Below, in pieces: positions 32,449 through 41,800 of a DNA stretch of 64,000 nucleotides (position 1 is the stretch's first letter; every line of letters starts with the position of its first letter). Source of the DNA: Gp6-AA40 sp035492455 (GTDB taxonomy: Bacteria > Acidobacteriota > Vicinamibacteria > Vicinamibacterales > UBA2999). The stretch lies in the NCBI GenBank assembly GCA_035492455.1, contig DATJJE010000071.1, positions 124,001 to 188,000 of the forward strand, given 5' to 3'. Both the position numbers and the translations under genes were made by a program. Under the pieces are notes generated by a model. The model was given only the letters and a program-made list of their open reading frames with translations. It did not search any database and had not been told where the DNA came from.

Positions 32449-32775
32449 TTACTTGGTCTGCTGCGGGACGTAGCCGGGCGGCAGCGCCGCGCCTTCGCCG
32501 AAGAAGAAGTCCTCCATGTGGCGGGCGATCAACTCCTGCGCTTCCTTCTGCCACGGCATGAGGCGGTACTCGTTGAGGATCATCTTCATGCGGTCCTCCC
32601 ACAGCTTCCATGCCTGTACCGAAACGTTCTCGTATATCCGCTGTCCGAGCTCTCCGGGCCACGGAGGAGCGTCAAGTCCGGGCAGCTCCTTCTGGAACTT
32701 CACGCAGTTCACCAATCTTCCGCTCTTATTGCCCACGGGAGGCTGGTTGGAGGAGGCAGGATCGCAGTCGGCCAT
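32449..32775 (-). CDS. YggX-like Fe(2+)-trafficking/oxidative-damage protein
   Basis: 108 residues. From about residue 22 it follows YggX closely: NCVKFQKELPGLDAPPWPGELGQRIYENVS, AWKLWEDRMKMILNEYRL and a C-terminal helix with FFFGEG..PPGY. YggX protects iron-sulfur clusters and reduces iron-driven damage. The first 21 residues are an extension that may be untranslated, although no better start with a ribosome site is visible. It is convergent with the ATP-grasp gene and divergent from the KGG gene across a 300-base gap. Confidence 0.88.
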   Translation of the reverse strand: MADCDPASSNQPPVGNKSGRLVNCVKFQKELPGLDAPPWPGELGQRIYENVSVQAWKLWEDRMKMILNEYRLMPWQKEAQELIARHMEDFFFGEGAALPPGYVPQQTK

Positions 32776-32785
32776 AGCGAGATCC

Positions 32786-32863
32786 TATCAACTCCCAATT
32801 TCCAACTACCAACTTCTATTGCCTGCATATTGGGAGTTGGTAATTGAGAGTTGGGACTTCAGA
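32786..32863 (+). repeat. Word tract (CCAACTACCAAC / GGGAGTTGG), inverted arms
   Basis: CAACTCCCAATTTCCAACTA is matched, after a 20-base loop (TATTGCCTGCAT), by GGGAGTTGGTAATTGAGAG on the right. The arms are complementary with small slips. It lies 10 bases upstream of the YggX start, in its promoter region, so here it cannot simply be a terminator. Confidence 0.75.
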
Positions 32864-33096
32864 CGTATAGAAACCTCACGCGTTCGAACCTCAACTGTAG
32901 GGATCCACGTCAGTTCCGCAAACGCGCGGTTCGCCTCGTCCCGCCTAAATGACGCAGAAAACGAGGTTTATTCGCCGAGATTTTTCGGCCGTGCTGGCAT
33001 CCGCCTTGTAGCCCGCCCGCTCACGACTTTGCGTCGTTGACGCATCGCCGACAGGCGATCGCATCGGGGGTTTCTCGAGTAACCAGGAGGATGGCT
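32864..33096 (+). other. Non-coding gap upstream of the KGG gene
   Basis: No open frame here looks real. It holds the motif GTTCGAACCTCAACT (32882-32896), which recurs in similar form at 35471-35485 upstream of tamA; AT-richer sequence near 32945-32985 (AAATGACGCAGAAAACGAGG) that could contain a promoter; and, at its end, an AGGAGG ribosome site for the KGG gene. No tRNA or riboswitch could be recognised. Confidence 0.5.
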
Positions 33097-33363
33097 GTGG
33101 AAGGACTTCGCAAAGAACGACGCGGTTTTGCTTCGATGTCCCCGGAAAAGCAGCGCGAGATCGCCAGTAAGGGCGGCCGCGCGGCGCATGAAAAGGGAAC
33201 CGCGCACGAATGGACGCCCGAAGAAGCGCGAAATGCGGGTCGGAAAGGCGGCCAAATCAGTCGCGGTGGCCGTGGACGGCTTATAGTTGCACCGGCAGGA
33301 GATGTGAATAGCGTCACCGCCGGGGCTTCTGTTTCCGGCGCAGAGTCCCGCCGCGCGGACTAG
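33097..33363 (+). CDS. KGG-repeat stress protein
   Basis: 88 residues, highly hydrophilic, with KGG motifs: RRGFASMSPEKQREIASKGG, then WTPEEARNAGRKGGQ. This is the Con-10/GsiB-like general-stress pattern found in many soil bacteria, of unknown mechanism. The start is chosen as the GTG at 33097, which lies 6 bases after a perfect AGGAGG; the ATG at 33091 directly abuts that site and would have no spacing. The C-terminal 25 residues lack repeats. A stress-induced promoter upstream is likely but not identified. Confidence 0.85.
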   Translation: MEGLRKERRGFASMSPEKQREIASKGGRAAHEKGTAHEWTPEEARNAGRKGGQISRGGRGRLIVAPAGDVNSVTAGASVSGAESRRAD

Positions 33364-33415
33364 ACGTTAGGTCGCGCGGCCGCTCGGCTCCGACGAGCCG
33401 GTTTGAGGTGTGCAC

Positions 33416-35131
33416 GTGCGCATGCGCATCATTGTGTGTTGCGGCTTCCTCCTCGCCGCGGTAGGCGTGGTTCCTGCCGCGGCGCAGACGAACCAAGCCC
33501 CCCCGACATCCCAGAACACCACCACTGAGACCAGACCCGGGTTGCCGACATTCTTCGGCGACACGGGCCTCTGGTTTGTGCCCACTGCCGACACGTTGGT
33601 AAGGCACAAGGCATCGGCACAGTTGTTTCGCGCGAACTGGGACGAACGGCAAGGTCTGACGGATGTGAACAACATCGGGCTGACGGCCGCATTTGGTCTC
33701 ACCGACCGCGTTGAAGTGTTCGGGTCCTGGAAAGTCGTGCGGCTGCGGCGCGGCGTGAGAAATCCGGTGTTCGCGCCGGCCGATCCCGCATTCGGTGGCG
33801 TCGATCAGAACTTCCCGTACATCCGTCGCGCCTTTTCGAAGACGCTCGGGGGAACACCGGTCGTCGGCGCGAAGTGGAGCATCATCTCCGAATCGCGTAA
33901 CGCGGGGATGAGCCTCGCGATCCGACCGGTATTCGAGTTTCCAAGTGGCACGCAGTGGGGTGGCACGAGCGACTACGCTGGCCATCTCGACGTCGTTGCC
34001 AGCAAGGAGATCGCCCAGAAGGTTCAGGTAACTGCCACCGTCGGCGGCGTTTTCCGTGCCGATCCGGATCCGTTCGGCCTGTCCAATGGCTTCACGTGGG
34101 GAGTCGGCGGAATCGTCGGCAGCCGCTCACGTCTTCGCGGTCTCGCCGAGTACGTGGGCGAACTGTCATCGGATGACAATGTCGTCCTGCTCCAACCGCC
34201 GTATCGCGGCGATGACGGCAGCATCGCACCGCTCGAAAGCAAGATTCCCGATTTCCAACACGTAAAGTTCGGAGCCGTGTTCCAGGCGAGAAATGGCGCG
34301 TTCGTGTACGGCGGCGCCAACTTCAGTGGGGACACGGGTACTCATGTGATCGCTGGCCGCGAGATGACGAACCAGTCGTGGGGCTGGGACATACGCGTCG
34401 GCTGGCATCCTGGCGTGAAGGTGTACGCGCCTCCGCCGCCGCCGCCGCCGGTTGAGGCACCGCCGCCACCACCACCGCCGCCGCCCGCACCGGCACCAGC
34501 ACCTCCGCCGAATCGGCCGCCGACGTTCAATGGCCCCATCCAGGCGAACCCGCCCACGCTCGAGCCGGGACAGACGACGAACCTGACGTCGCCCGCAACC
34601 GATCCCGACGGCGACACGATCACGTATACGTGGAGCGCGCCGGCGGGCACGTTCAGCACGCAAAACGGGATGAACACGCAGTGGACCGCGCCGCAGCAGG
34701 AAGGGAACTATCCGCTGACCGTTACCGCCAACGACGGACGGGGCGGCACGGCGCAGAACATGATCACCATCCCGGTGATGCGGCGTGCGCCGATCACCTT
34801 CGAAGACGTGTACTTCGACTTCGATCGGTCAACCCTCAAACCCGAGGCGATCGCGATACTCGATCGCGCGGTGATGACGCTGCAGATGAACCCGATGCTC
34901 ACCGTGACCATCGAGGGGCACACCGACAGCGTCGGGACGGCGGAATACAACCTGTCGCTCGGCGAACGCCGCGCCAACGCCGTTCGCGATTACCTGATCA
35001 ATCGCGGCGTGGCGATGAACCGCATGCGGACGGTCAGCTACGGTGAGGAGCGTCCGGTTGCGTCGAACGACACCGATGCGGGACGCGCGATGAACCGGCG
35101 CGCGCACATCGTGCAGATGACCATCCAGTAG
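33416..35131 (+). CDS. OmpA-family outer-membrane protein
   Basis: 571 residues. After a signal peptide (ending in VPAAAQ) comes a predicted beta-barrel of about 300 residues, a Pro-rich linker with runs of PPPPPPP, an Ig-like/cadherin-type domain (NRPPTFNGPIQANPPTLEPG, DPDGDTITYTWSAP) and a C-terminal OmpA peptidoglycan-binding domain (VYFDFDRSTLKPEA, IEGHTDSVGTAEYNLSLGE). It ties the outer membrane to peptidoglycan. The GTG at 33416 has GAGG 7 bases upstream; an ATG two codons later is possible. Confidence 0.9.
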   Translation: MRMRIIVCCGFLLAAVGVVPAAAQTNQAPPTSQNTTTETRPGLPTFFGDTGLWFVPTADTLVRHKASAQLFRANWDERQGLTDVNNIGLTAAFGLTDRVEVFGSWKVVRLRRGVRNPVFAPADPAFGGVDQNFPYIRRAFSKTLGGTPVVGAKWSIISESRNAGMSLAIRPVFEFPSGTQWGGTSDYAGHLDVVASKEIAQKVQVTATVGGVFRADPDPFGLSNGFTWGVGGIVGSRSRLRGLAEYVGELSSDDNVVLLQPPYRGDDGSIAPLESKIPDFQHVKFGAVFQARNGAFVYGGANFSGDTGTHVIAGREMTNQSWGWDIRVGWHPGVKVYAPPPPPPPVEAPPPPPPPPPAPAPAPPPNRPPTFNGPIQANPPTLEPGQTTNLTSPATDPDGDTITYTWSAPAGTFSTQNGMNTQWTAPQQEGNYPLTVTANDGRGGTAQNMITIPVMRRAPITFEDVYFDFDRSTLKPEAIAILDRAVMTLQMNPMLTVTIEGHTDSVGTAEYNLSLGERRANAVRDYLINRGVAMNRMRTVSYGEERPVASNDTDAGRAMNRRAHIVQMTIQ

Positions 35132-35135
35132 GTAT

Positions 35136-35223
35136 CTGGTTTCAGGTGTCAGGTGTCAGGCCCGATCGGGTATCAGGCCTGACACCTTGACTACGCCTAC
35201 CACCTAATACCTGACACCTGAAT
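35136..35223 (+). repeat. Word tract (CAGGTGTCAGG / CCTGACACCT), inverted arms
   Basis: The left arm repeats TTCAGGTGTCAGGTGTCAGG; a centre near CCCGATCGGGTATC follows; and the right arm repeats CCTGACACC, CACCTAATACCTGACACCTG. The clearest inverted tract in the window. It lies directly after the OmpA gene, and the transcript would form a strong hairpin. Confidence 0.8.
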
Positions 35224-35258
35224 CCTTCCAGGCACTCTTCCTGCACCTCACGCCTTCT

Positions 35259-35450
35259 ATGAAATTCATGAAGATCTACCTCATCGGTTACTTCGTGCTT
35301 ATCCTTGGCGCGTTCCTCGCGCTGTGGCAGTCAGGCGTCCTCCGTCATGTGTCGGGTGTGTGGCTGGCCATCGGCGCGCTGATCGCGATTGGGTTCGGGA
35401 TCATGCTGGCTGTCGCCTCGGGCCGGCCCGCAGTGACGACGAGGGAATAA
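35259..35450 (+). CDS. Small two-helix membrane protein
   Basis: 63 residues with two hydrophobic helices (about 6-23 and 33-52), joined by a short loop (QSGVLRHVSG). It is probably an inner-membrane protein. No ribosome site is obvious; an in-frame ATG three codons later is an alternative. It sits between the OmpA and TamA genes on the same strand. Function unknown. Confidence 0.5.
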   Translation: MKFMKIYLIGYFVLILGAFLALWQSGVLRHVSGVWLAIGALIAIGFGIMLAVASGRPAVTTRE

Positions 35451-35464
35451 AGGGCAGGGAGACG

Positions 35465-35499
35465 ACCGGGGTTCGTACCTCAACTATGCGAATCCCGGT
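35465..35499 (+). promoter_or_regulatory. Hairpin with conserved loop motif upstream of tamA
   Basis: ACCGGGGTTCG and CGAATCCCGGT form an 11-base stem with one G-T pair; the 13-base loop is TACCTCAACTATG. The segment GTTCG-ACCTCAACT recurs at 32882-32896. It ends 38 bases before the tamA start codon and could be a leader or operator structure. Confidence 0.4.
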
Positions 35500-35537
35500 T
35501 TCATTTCTGGCATGGCGTGTGGACCTGCCACGGCGCC

Positions 35538-37424
35538 ATGGCCGCACCACGTCATCGGTTTACACCTTTTGTCCTTCTCATTGCCCTCTTTCTTGGAGGG
35601 TGCCGCGAGCAGGGGGACATCAAGATTCACAGCCTCGATTTCCAGGGCGTCAAGCAGGTAGACAAGAAGGCGCTCGCCAACGCGCTGCAGACGAAGCGCG
35701 GATCGAAGCTGCCGTGGGGCCACAAGACCTATTTCGATCGCCGCGCATTCGAAGCGGATCTCGAACGCATCCAGGCGTTCTATCGCGACCGCGGGTTCCC
35801 CGACGCCCGGGTCGCATCGTTCGACGTCAAGCTGAATGACAAGCAGGACGAAGTTGACGTCACGCTGCGGATCTCCGAAGGGAAGCCGACGGTCGTCGCG
35901 GCGATCGATCTCACGGGCTTTGAAGTCCTGTCGCCGGGCGAGCAGCGCAGCCTTCGCGATTCGCTTCCACTGCAGGTGGACAAACCGCTCGATCGCCAGC
36001 TGGCGGTCGCGTCGCGTGAGCGTGCACTGAACGCGCTGCGCGATCACGGCTATCCGTACGCCGAAGTCGACATCGACCAGCAGGGTGCCGGCGGCAACCA
36101 GGTAAAGGTGGCATTCGCGGCGACGCCCGGGACGCTGGCCCACTTTGGTCCGATCGACATCGAAGGCGAGAAGAGCGTCGGCGAAAATATCGTCCGGCGG
36201 CAGCTCACTTACAAGGAAGGCGACCTCTTCTCGCGCCGCGAGATGCGCGAGTCACAGCGGAAGCTGTACAACCTCGAGCTCTTTCAGTTCGCCAACATCG
36301 AGTCGAACGAGGACAAGGCCACCGAGCTCGATCGGGTGCCAACGCGCGTGACCGTCGCGGAAGGCAAACACCGCCGTCTGACGACGGGTATCGGCTACGG
36401 ATCGGAAGAGAAAGCGCGCGCGACGTTCCGCTGGGATCATCTGAACTTCTTCGGCGACGCGCGGCACGCCAGTATTGAGACGAAATGGTCTTCGCTCGAT
36501 CGCGGCGTGCGGCTCGAATACACCGAACCGTACTTCCTCAGCTCGCACATGTCGCTCAACTTCGAGGGTCGCGGCTGGCAGGCTGTCGAACCGGTGTACT
36601 CGCAGAACGTCGTCGGCGGTCGCGCGACGCTGCGGCATCAGGCGAACCAGCAGACCTACTGGGCCGTGTCGCTGATCAACGAATTCCAGCGAAGCACCAT
36701 CACCAACGCTGCACTCGAGGACTTCAGTATTCGCAACAACCTGATCGCGCTCGGTCTCGATCCGTGCACCGATCCATCCCGCTGCGGCGCGACGCGCGGC
36801 ACCACCGCGGCCGTCGCGTTCGACGTGAACCGCAACACGACGAACAACATCCTCGACGCCAACCGCGGCTACTCGCTGAGCGGACACGTCGAGCAGGCTG
36901 GCAAATGGTTGTGGGGCACCTATAACTACTGGGAGCTGACCGGCGAGGCGCGGCAGTACACGCGCGTGGCACGCTCGTTCGTCTGGGCGAACCGGCTGCA
37001 CATGGGGACGATCGACGCACTCGGCGGCTCCGCCGCCGTTCCGTTTTTCAAGCGCTTTTTCCTCGGCGGCGCCACGAGCGTGCGTGGCTGGGGGCGTTTC
37101 GAGGTGAGCCCGCTGAGCGGATTCGGCCTGCCGATCGGCGGGCTGTCGATGCTCGAAGGCTCCAGCGAGATCCGCAAACCGCTGTTCGGCAAGCTTGGCG
37201 GTGTCGCCTTCTTCGACTTCGGCGCGGTGTCGAACCAATCGATGCGGCTGCCGACGAGCGAGCTGGTGTACGCGGTGGGACCGGGGCTCAGATATCTGAC
37301 GCCTGTCGGCCCAGCGCGCATCGACATTGGATACCAGCTGAATCACATCGACAACCTGCGGGTCAATGGCAAGCCGGAGGCCCGCTACTGGCGCATTCAC
37401 TTCAGCATCGGCCAGGCATTCTGA
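35538..37424 (+). CDS. tamA: TamA/BamA-type outer-membrane assembly protein
   Basis: 628 residues. The N-terminus is a signal peptide with a possible lipobox (LFLGGC, C22). Three or so POTRA domains follow (about 28-250; DIKIHSLDFQGVKQVDKKAL, VVAAIDLTGFEVLSPGEQRS, FGPIDIEGEKSVGENIVRRQ), then an Omp85 beta-barrel containing the loop-6 VRGW motif (GGATSVRGWGRFEV) and ending in an aromatic (IGQAF). With TamB it moves or assembles proteins or lipids across the envelope. The stop overlaps tamB as TGATG, giving a typical tamA-tamB operon. The family is certain; TamA rather than BamA is inferred from TamB. Confidence 0.9.
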   Translation: MAAPRHRFTPFVLLIALFLGGCREQGDIKIHSLDFQGVKQVDKKALANALQTKRGSKLPWGHKTYFDRRAFEADLERIQAFYRDRGFPDARVASFDVKLNDKQDEVDVTLRISEGKPTVVAAIDLTGFEVLSPGEQRSLRDSLPLQVDKPLDRQLAVASRERALNALRDHGYPYAEVDIDQQGAGGNQVKVAFAATPGTLAHFGPIDIEGEKSVGENIVRRQLTYKEGDLFSRREMRESQRKLYNLELFQFANIESNEDKATELDRVPTRVTVAEGKHRRLTTGIGYGSEEKARATFRWDHLNFFGDARHASIETKWSSLDRGVRLEYTEPYFLSSHMSLNFEGRGWQAVEPVYSQNVVGGRATLRHQANQQTYWAVSLINEFQRSTITNAALEDFSIRNNLIALGLDPCTDPSRCGATRGTTAAVAFDVNRNTTNNILDANRGYSLSGHVEQAGKWLWGTYNYWELTGEARQYTRVARSFVWANRLHMGTIDALGGSAAVPFFKRFFLGGATSVRGWGRFEVSPLSGFGLPIGGLSMLEGSSEIRKPLFGKLGGVAFFDFGAVSNQSMRLPTSELVYAVGPGLRYLTPVGPARIDIGYQLNHIDNLRVNGKPEARYWRIHFSIGQAF

Positions 37425-40400
37425 TGAGCGTAGCCCGCAAATTCCTGCAGGTCGTCGCCTTTATCTGCACGCTGATTGTCGGCGTCGCGGCGATGGCGGT
37501 CATCGTCACGCAAACCACCTGGTTCAAGGAGTGGCTGCGCGGGTTCATCATCAAGCAGGCGGACGACTACGTGAACGGGCGCCTGACCATCGGCCGCATC
37601 GACGGAAATCTGTTCTTCGGCGTCGAGGCCGAAGATATCGACGTCACGCAGAACGGTCAGCCCGTCGTCTCGTTGAAGGACGTCGGCATCGACTACAACT
37701 TCCTCACCTTCCTCGGCGGCAACGTGGTGCTCGACCACATCCGCCTGAACGAACCGACCATCCATCTGCAGAAGACCGCCACAGGCTGGAATCTGACCGA
37801 GTTGATCAAAGCGCAGACGCCCACCGCGCAGCGCAACCGGCGGCCGCTCGACATCGGAGAGATCGGGATCAGCGGCGGCACGCTCTATGTCGAGAACAAA
37901 CCGCAAGGCGAGGCGATTGGAACGTCGGGGGTGACGGTCCCGACCGTGATCGACAAGATCGACGCGTCCATCGGCGTGTCGAGCGATGCGAACGAACTGA
38001 AGGTGGATGTTGCCCATGTCGCGCTGCGCGGCAGAAACCCGGAGTTTGGCATCAACGACCTCTCAGGCGTGATCCGGCGCCACGAGGACAGCATCACGAT
38101 CGAGAACCTCTCGCTCCGAACCGAAGAAACCTCGCTGCGCGTGCAGGGTGTCGTGCGCGGTCTCGGCAGCGACAAGCCGGTCATCAACGTGAAGGCCTCG
38201 TCCGACAAATTCGCCATCCGCGAGATCGCGAAGATCGTCCCGGCTCTTCGCGGATACGAGAACTTGCAGCCGGCGTTCGAGGTCAACGCCAGTGGACCAG
38301 CCGATCGACTCGACGTCCAGTTGAACCTGCGCGAGAAGAGCGTCGGTCAGGTGGCGGGGAATCTGACCGTGGACAGCCTCGGCCCCGAAAAGACCATAGC
38401 CGGACAGGTACAGACGCAACACGTGAATGTTGGCCCGCTCGTACGCGGTTCGATGTTCAAGACCGACGTGACCGGACGAGCGACCATCGATTTGACGTTG
38501 CCGGCGACTGGACAGCGGTTCCGCGGGACCTACAACGTCAACGCGAGCAGCGCCAACGTGCTCGGCTACCAGGCGCGCGACGTCGTCGCGCGCGGACGCA
38601 TCGATTGGCCGAGGATTACTGTGGACGGCCGCGCGTCCGGCTACGGCGGGCGCGCCACCGCGAAAGGGACGATCGATGCGGCGTCGCCATTGCGCTTTGA
38701 TTTGGCCGGCATGGCCACGCACGTCGATCTGCGCAATGTCCCGCCGCAACTGAATGCGCCGGGCGTGCCGAGCAATCTGCAATTCGGCTACACGCTGCGC
38801 GGACGGGGCCCGGTCATTTCCGGCGACGTCGAGATGGACGAGTCGACGATTGCCGGCGCAACGATCGCAGAAGGTGCGACCGGCTCGTTCCGCATCGGCG
38901 GCGGCGCTCCGGAGTACACGGCGAAAGGACACGTCAGCAACCTCGACCTGCCGAAGATTGGTCAGGGTTTCAATATCGCGGCGCTGAATGCGCCGAAGTA
39001 TCACAGCAGCATCAGCGGCGACTTCGATGTGAAGGGGAGCGGCGGCGGTCAATATCCGATGGCGCTCGACGCATCGGGCACACTCGTCGATTCAACGATC
39101 TTCGGCGCCATGACGCCGCGCTTCCAGTTCACCACGAACCTCGCCACCGGCGACGCGCGTATCGTCGCCAATGGAGAGTTCAGCGGCCTCGATCCATCCC
39201 TCATATCGGGTGACACGCGGGTCGCTGGACGGGTGAACGGCACCGTGGATGTCAACCTGACGCTGCGCGACTACGTCGCGGGCGTGACACCGGAATCGAT
39301 CGATGCCTCGGGCCGCATCGACGTGAGCCACTCCACGGTCGGCGGCATCGACGTCGACACGGCCATCGTCCAGGGCAACTATCAGGATCGCGCCGGCACT
39401 CTCGAGCAGCTCGTCGTGGATGGACCCGACCTGCACGTCAAAGGTCAGGGACCGATTGCGCTCAATGACACCGGCTCGTCGAATCTGATGCTGCACGTCG
39501 AAACGCCGTCGCTCGATCGGCTTGGGCGAGTGTTCGGACAGAACGATCTGACCGGCGCAGCCACCATCGACGCACAGGTGACGGGCAACGGCCAGGAGCT
39601 GAAGGCCTCGGGGATGCTTGATGGCGCCAATCTCGGTAAAGGCGACAACAACGCGCTCGATCTCGACAGCTCGTTCGACGTGACGCTGCCGCAGCTGAAG
39701 CTCGCCGACGCGACGGTGCATGCGAAGACGAACGCGACGTTCCTGCAGGTAGGCGGTCAACAGATCAACGAGCTTGTGGCGGACACGACCTACACACAGC
39801 AGAAACTTGACTTCAACGCCACCGCGAAGCAGGGTGTGCGGCAGCTGACCGCGGACGGCTCCGCCCTGATCCACACCGATCATCACGAAGTGCATCTCGG
39901 CTCGCTGGCGCTGCAGAGCGAGAACGTCGCGTGGAAGACCGACCCGGCGTCGCATCCCACGATTCAGTACGGCAACAACCGCGTCGTCATCGACGACATC
40001 AAACTGGTGAGCGGGGATCAGCGCATTGAAGCGCAGGGCGCGGTGGGACGGGACAACGAGTCGCTGCGCGTCACGGCCGACAACGTGGACATGGCGCAGC
40101 TGGATGCGCTGATGCTCGGCGATCAGCGGCTCAGCGGACGGCTCAACGCCAATGCGACCGTCACCGGTTCGGCCTCTGCGCCGCGCGTCGCCGGCGATTT
40201 CAAGTTGAACAACGGCGCATTCCGCAACTTCAAATTCATGTCGTTCGGCGGCAAGGTGGATTACGCCGGCAAGGGCGTGAACCTCGACGTCCGCCTCGAT
40301 CAGGACGCGCAGTCCTGGCTGACCGCGAAAGGCTTCGCACCGACGTCGTTGTTCCAGGCGACGCCGAAGTCGATGCAAGGGGAGCACGTCACGCCGCCGC

Positions 40401-41800
40401 TCGGCGAGTCGATCAACATCGAGGTCGCAACCAGCCAGATCGATCTTGGCGTGGTGCAGGGCTTTACGTCGTATGTCACCAACGTTGCCGGCACGCTGCA
40501 GGCGAACTTCACGGTTACCGGCTCCGGCTACGACCCGCACCTTGATGGCGCGATCGACGTCAAGGGCGGCGCGTTCGCGGCGCCGGATCTGGGAACGTCC
40601 TTTTCGGGACTCGACACCCGCATCGATCTCAAGCCGGATGAGGTGACGATCAACGAGTTCCGCATCCTCGACAAGAACAAGAAGCCGATGACCATCGGTG
40701 GCAGCCTCGCCGTGCACGAGCGCTCGGTCGGCGCGGTCGACATCAAGATACAGTCGGACGACTTCAAGGTGATGGCGAACAAGACGGCGGACTTGAAGTT
40801 CGACACCGACATTCATGTCTCCGGCACCGTCCGCGCCCCGAAGATCGAAGGGAGCGTTGAGGTGGAGCCCGGCACCATCGACGTTGCCGACGTGCTGCAG
40901 CGCGCGACCGCGCGCGAAGCGTACTCGACAACCCCGACGGAAATCTCGCCGGCGGAATCCGCCGGACCCGAGCCGACGACGCCAACCTTGCCGGCCATCT
41001 TCGATGCGCTCGATCTCGGGCTCGGGATCGCAATCCCTGGCGATTTGCAGTTGAAGGGGACCAACATCAAGCCGGCGAGCGCGCCGATCGACGTCGGCGA
41101 TATGAACGTGTACGTCGGCGGTGCCGTCCGCATCGAGAAGCATCCCGGCGAGAAGCTCCGGCTCATCGGAGATGTAAGCACGGTCCGCGGCAACTACACG
41201 TTCCAGGGCCGGCGGTTCGACATCCTGCGCGACGGCCGCATCCGCTTTCAGGGAAGCGATGTGATCGATCCGCTGCTGGACCTGACCGCGAGCCGCACTA
41301 TCCAGGGTGTCGAGACGTTCGTACATGTGCGCGGCTCGATGCTGCAGCCAGAGCTATCGTTCAGCAGCAACCCGCCGCAGGATGAATCCGACATCCTCTC
41401 GCTGATCATCTTCGGCACCCCCACCAACGAGCTCGGCGAGGGGCAGCAGGTCGCGCTCGCCGCGCGCGCGCAGGAACTGGCGGGCGGCTATCTCGCATCA
41501 GGCCTGTCGTCGGCAATCGGCGGTGCGTTGAATCTCGACGAGTTCGAGATTCAGGCAGCGGGTGAAAACGGACTTGGCCCGAGCGTCACGATCGGGCAGC
41601 AGGTCGCCAAAGGCGTGTTCGTCCGGTTGCGTCAGGGGTTCGGCGCGGAACAGGCCACCGAGTTCATCCTCGAGTACCAGCTCGCCAGCTTCCTGCGTCT
41701 GCAGGGAACGGCGTCGGACGTGTCGAATACGACGCAGCGCAACGCCTTCCGTCGCGTCGAGCGCGGCGGCATCGATCTCATTTTCTTCTTTAACTATTAG
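37424..41800 (+). CDS. tamB: TamB/DUF490 translocation and assembly protein
   Basis: 1458 residues. One N-terminal signal-anchor helix (about 9-28) is followed by a very long stretch of beta-rich, AsmA/TamB-like repeats predicted to form a groove spanning the periplasm, and a C-terminal DUF490 domain (about 1200-1458; ALDLGLGIAIPGDLQLKGTN, DILRDGRIRFQGSD, DESDILSLIIFGTPTNEL). Such proteins are thought to carry lipids or unfolded outer-membrane proteins between membranes. It is coupled to tamA by a one-base overlap. The last 11 bases overlap the convergent oxidoreductase gene. Confidence 0.92.
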   Translation: MSVARKFLQVVAFICTLIVGVAAMAVIVTQTTWFKEWLRGFIIKQADDYVNGRLTIGRIDGNLFFGVEAEDIDVTQNGQPVVSLKDVGIDYNFLTFLGGNVVLDHIRLNEPTIHLQKTATGWNLTELIKAQTPTAQRNRRPLDIGEIGISGGTLYVENKPQGEAIGTSGVTVPTVIDKIDASIGVSSDANELKVDVAHVALRGRNPEFGINDLSGVIRRHEDSITIENLSLRTEETSLRVQGVVRGLGSDKPVINVKASSDKFAIREIAKIVPALRGYENLQPAFEVNASGPADRLDVQLNLREKSVGQVAGNLTVDSLGPEKTIAGQVQTQHVNVGPLVRGSMFKTDVTGRATIDLTLPATGQRFRGTYNVNASSANVLGYQARDVVARGRIDWPRITVDGRASGYGGRATAKGTIDAASPLRFDLAGMATHVDLRNVPPQLNAPGVPSNLQFGYTLRGRGPVISGDVEMDESTIAGATIAEGATGSFRIGGGAPEYTAKGHVSNLDLPKIGQGFNIAALNAPKYHSSISGDFDVKGSGGGQYPMALDASGTLVDSTIFGAMTPRFQFTTNLATGDARIVANGEFSGLDPSLISGDTRVAGRVNGTVDVNLTLRDYVAGVTPESIDASGRIDVSHSTVGGIDVDTAIVQGNYQDRAGTLEQLVVDGPDLHVKGQGPIALNDTGSSNLMLHVETPSLDRLGRVFGQNDLTGAATIDAQVTGNGQELKASGMLDGANLGKGDNNALDLDSSFDVTLPQLKLADATVHAKTNATFLQVGGQQINELVADTTYTQQKLDFNATAKQGVRQLTADGSALIHTDHHEVHLGSLALQSENVAWKTDPASHPTIQYGNNRVVIDDIKLVSGDQRIEAQGAVGRDNESLRVTADNVDMAQLDALMLGDQRLSGRLNANATVTGSASAPRVAGDFKLNNGAFRNFKFMSFGGKVDYAGKGVNLDVRLDQDAQSWLTAKGFAPTSLFQATPKSMQGEHVTPPLGESINIEVATSQIDLGVVQGFTSYVTNVAGTLQANFTVTGSGYDPHLDGAIDVKGGAFAAPDLGTSFSGLDTRIDLKPDEVTINEFRILDKNKKPMTIGGSLAVHERSVGAVDIKIQSDDFKVMANKTADLKFDTDIHVSGTVRAPKIEGSVEVEPGTIDVADVLQRATAREAYSTTPTEISPAESAGPEPTTPTLPAIFDALDLGLGIAIPGDLQLKGTNIKPASAPIDVGDMNVYVGGAVRIEKHPGEKLRLIGDVSTVRGNYTFQGRRFDILRDGRIRFQGSDVIDPLLDLTASRTIQGVETFVHVRGSMLQPELSFSSNPPQDESDILSLIIFGTPTNELGEGQQVALAARAQELAGGYLASGLSSAIGGALNLDEFEIQAAGENGLGPSVTIGQQVAKGVFVRLRQGFGAEQATEFILEYQLASFLRLQGTASDVSNTTQRNAFRRVERGGIDLIFFFNY

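Noticed and set aside
29893..32449. RiPP precursor peptide next to the radical SAM gene
   Set aside because: The two genes overlap and the flanks leave no short frame with a leader-like sequence, so a peptide substrate is not supported here.
32878..32910. tRNA-like T-loop sequence GTTCGAACC
   Set aside because: No acceptor, D or anticodon arms can be built around it.
39092..41326. 744-codon open frame on the minus strand opposite tamB
   Set aside because: Arg/Val/His-rich translation without domains or a ribosome site; in GC-rich DNA the strand opposite a real gene often stays open.
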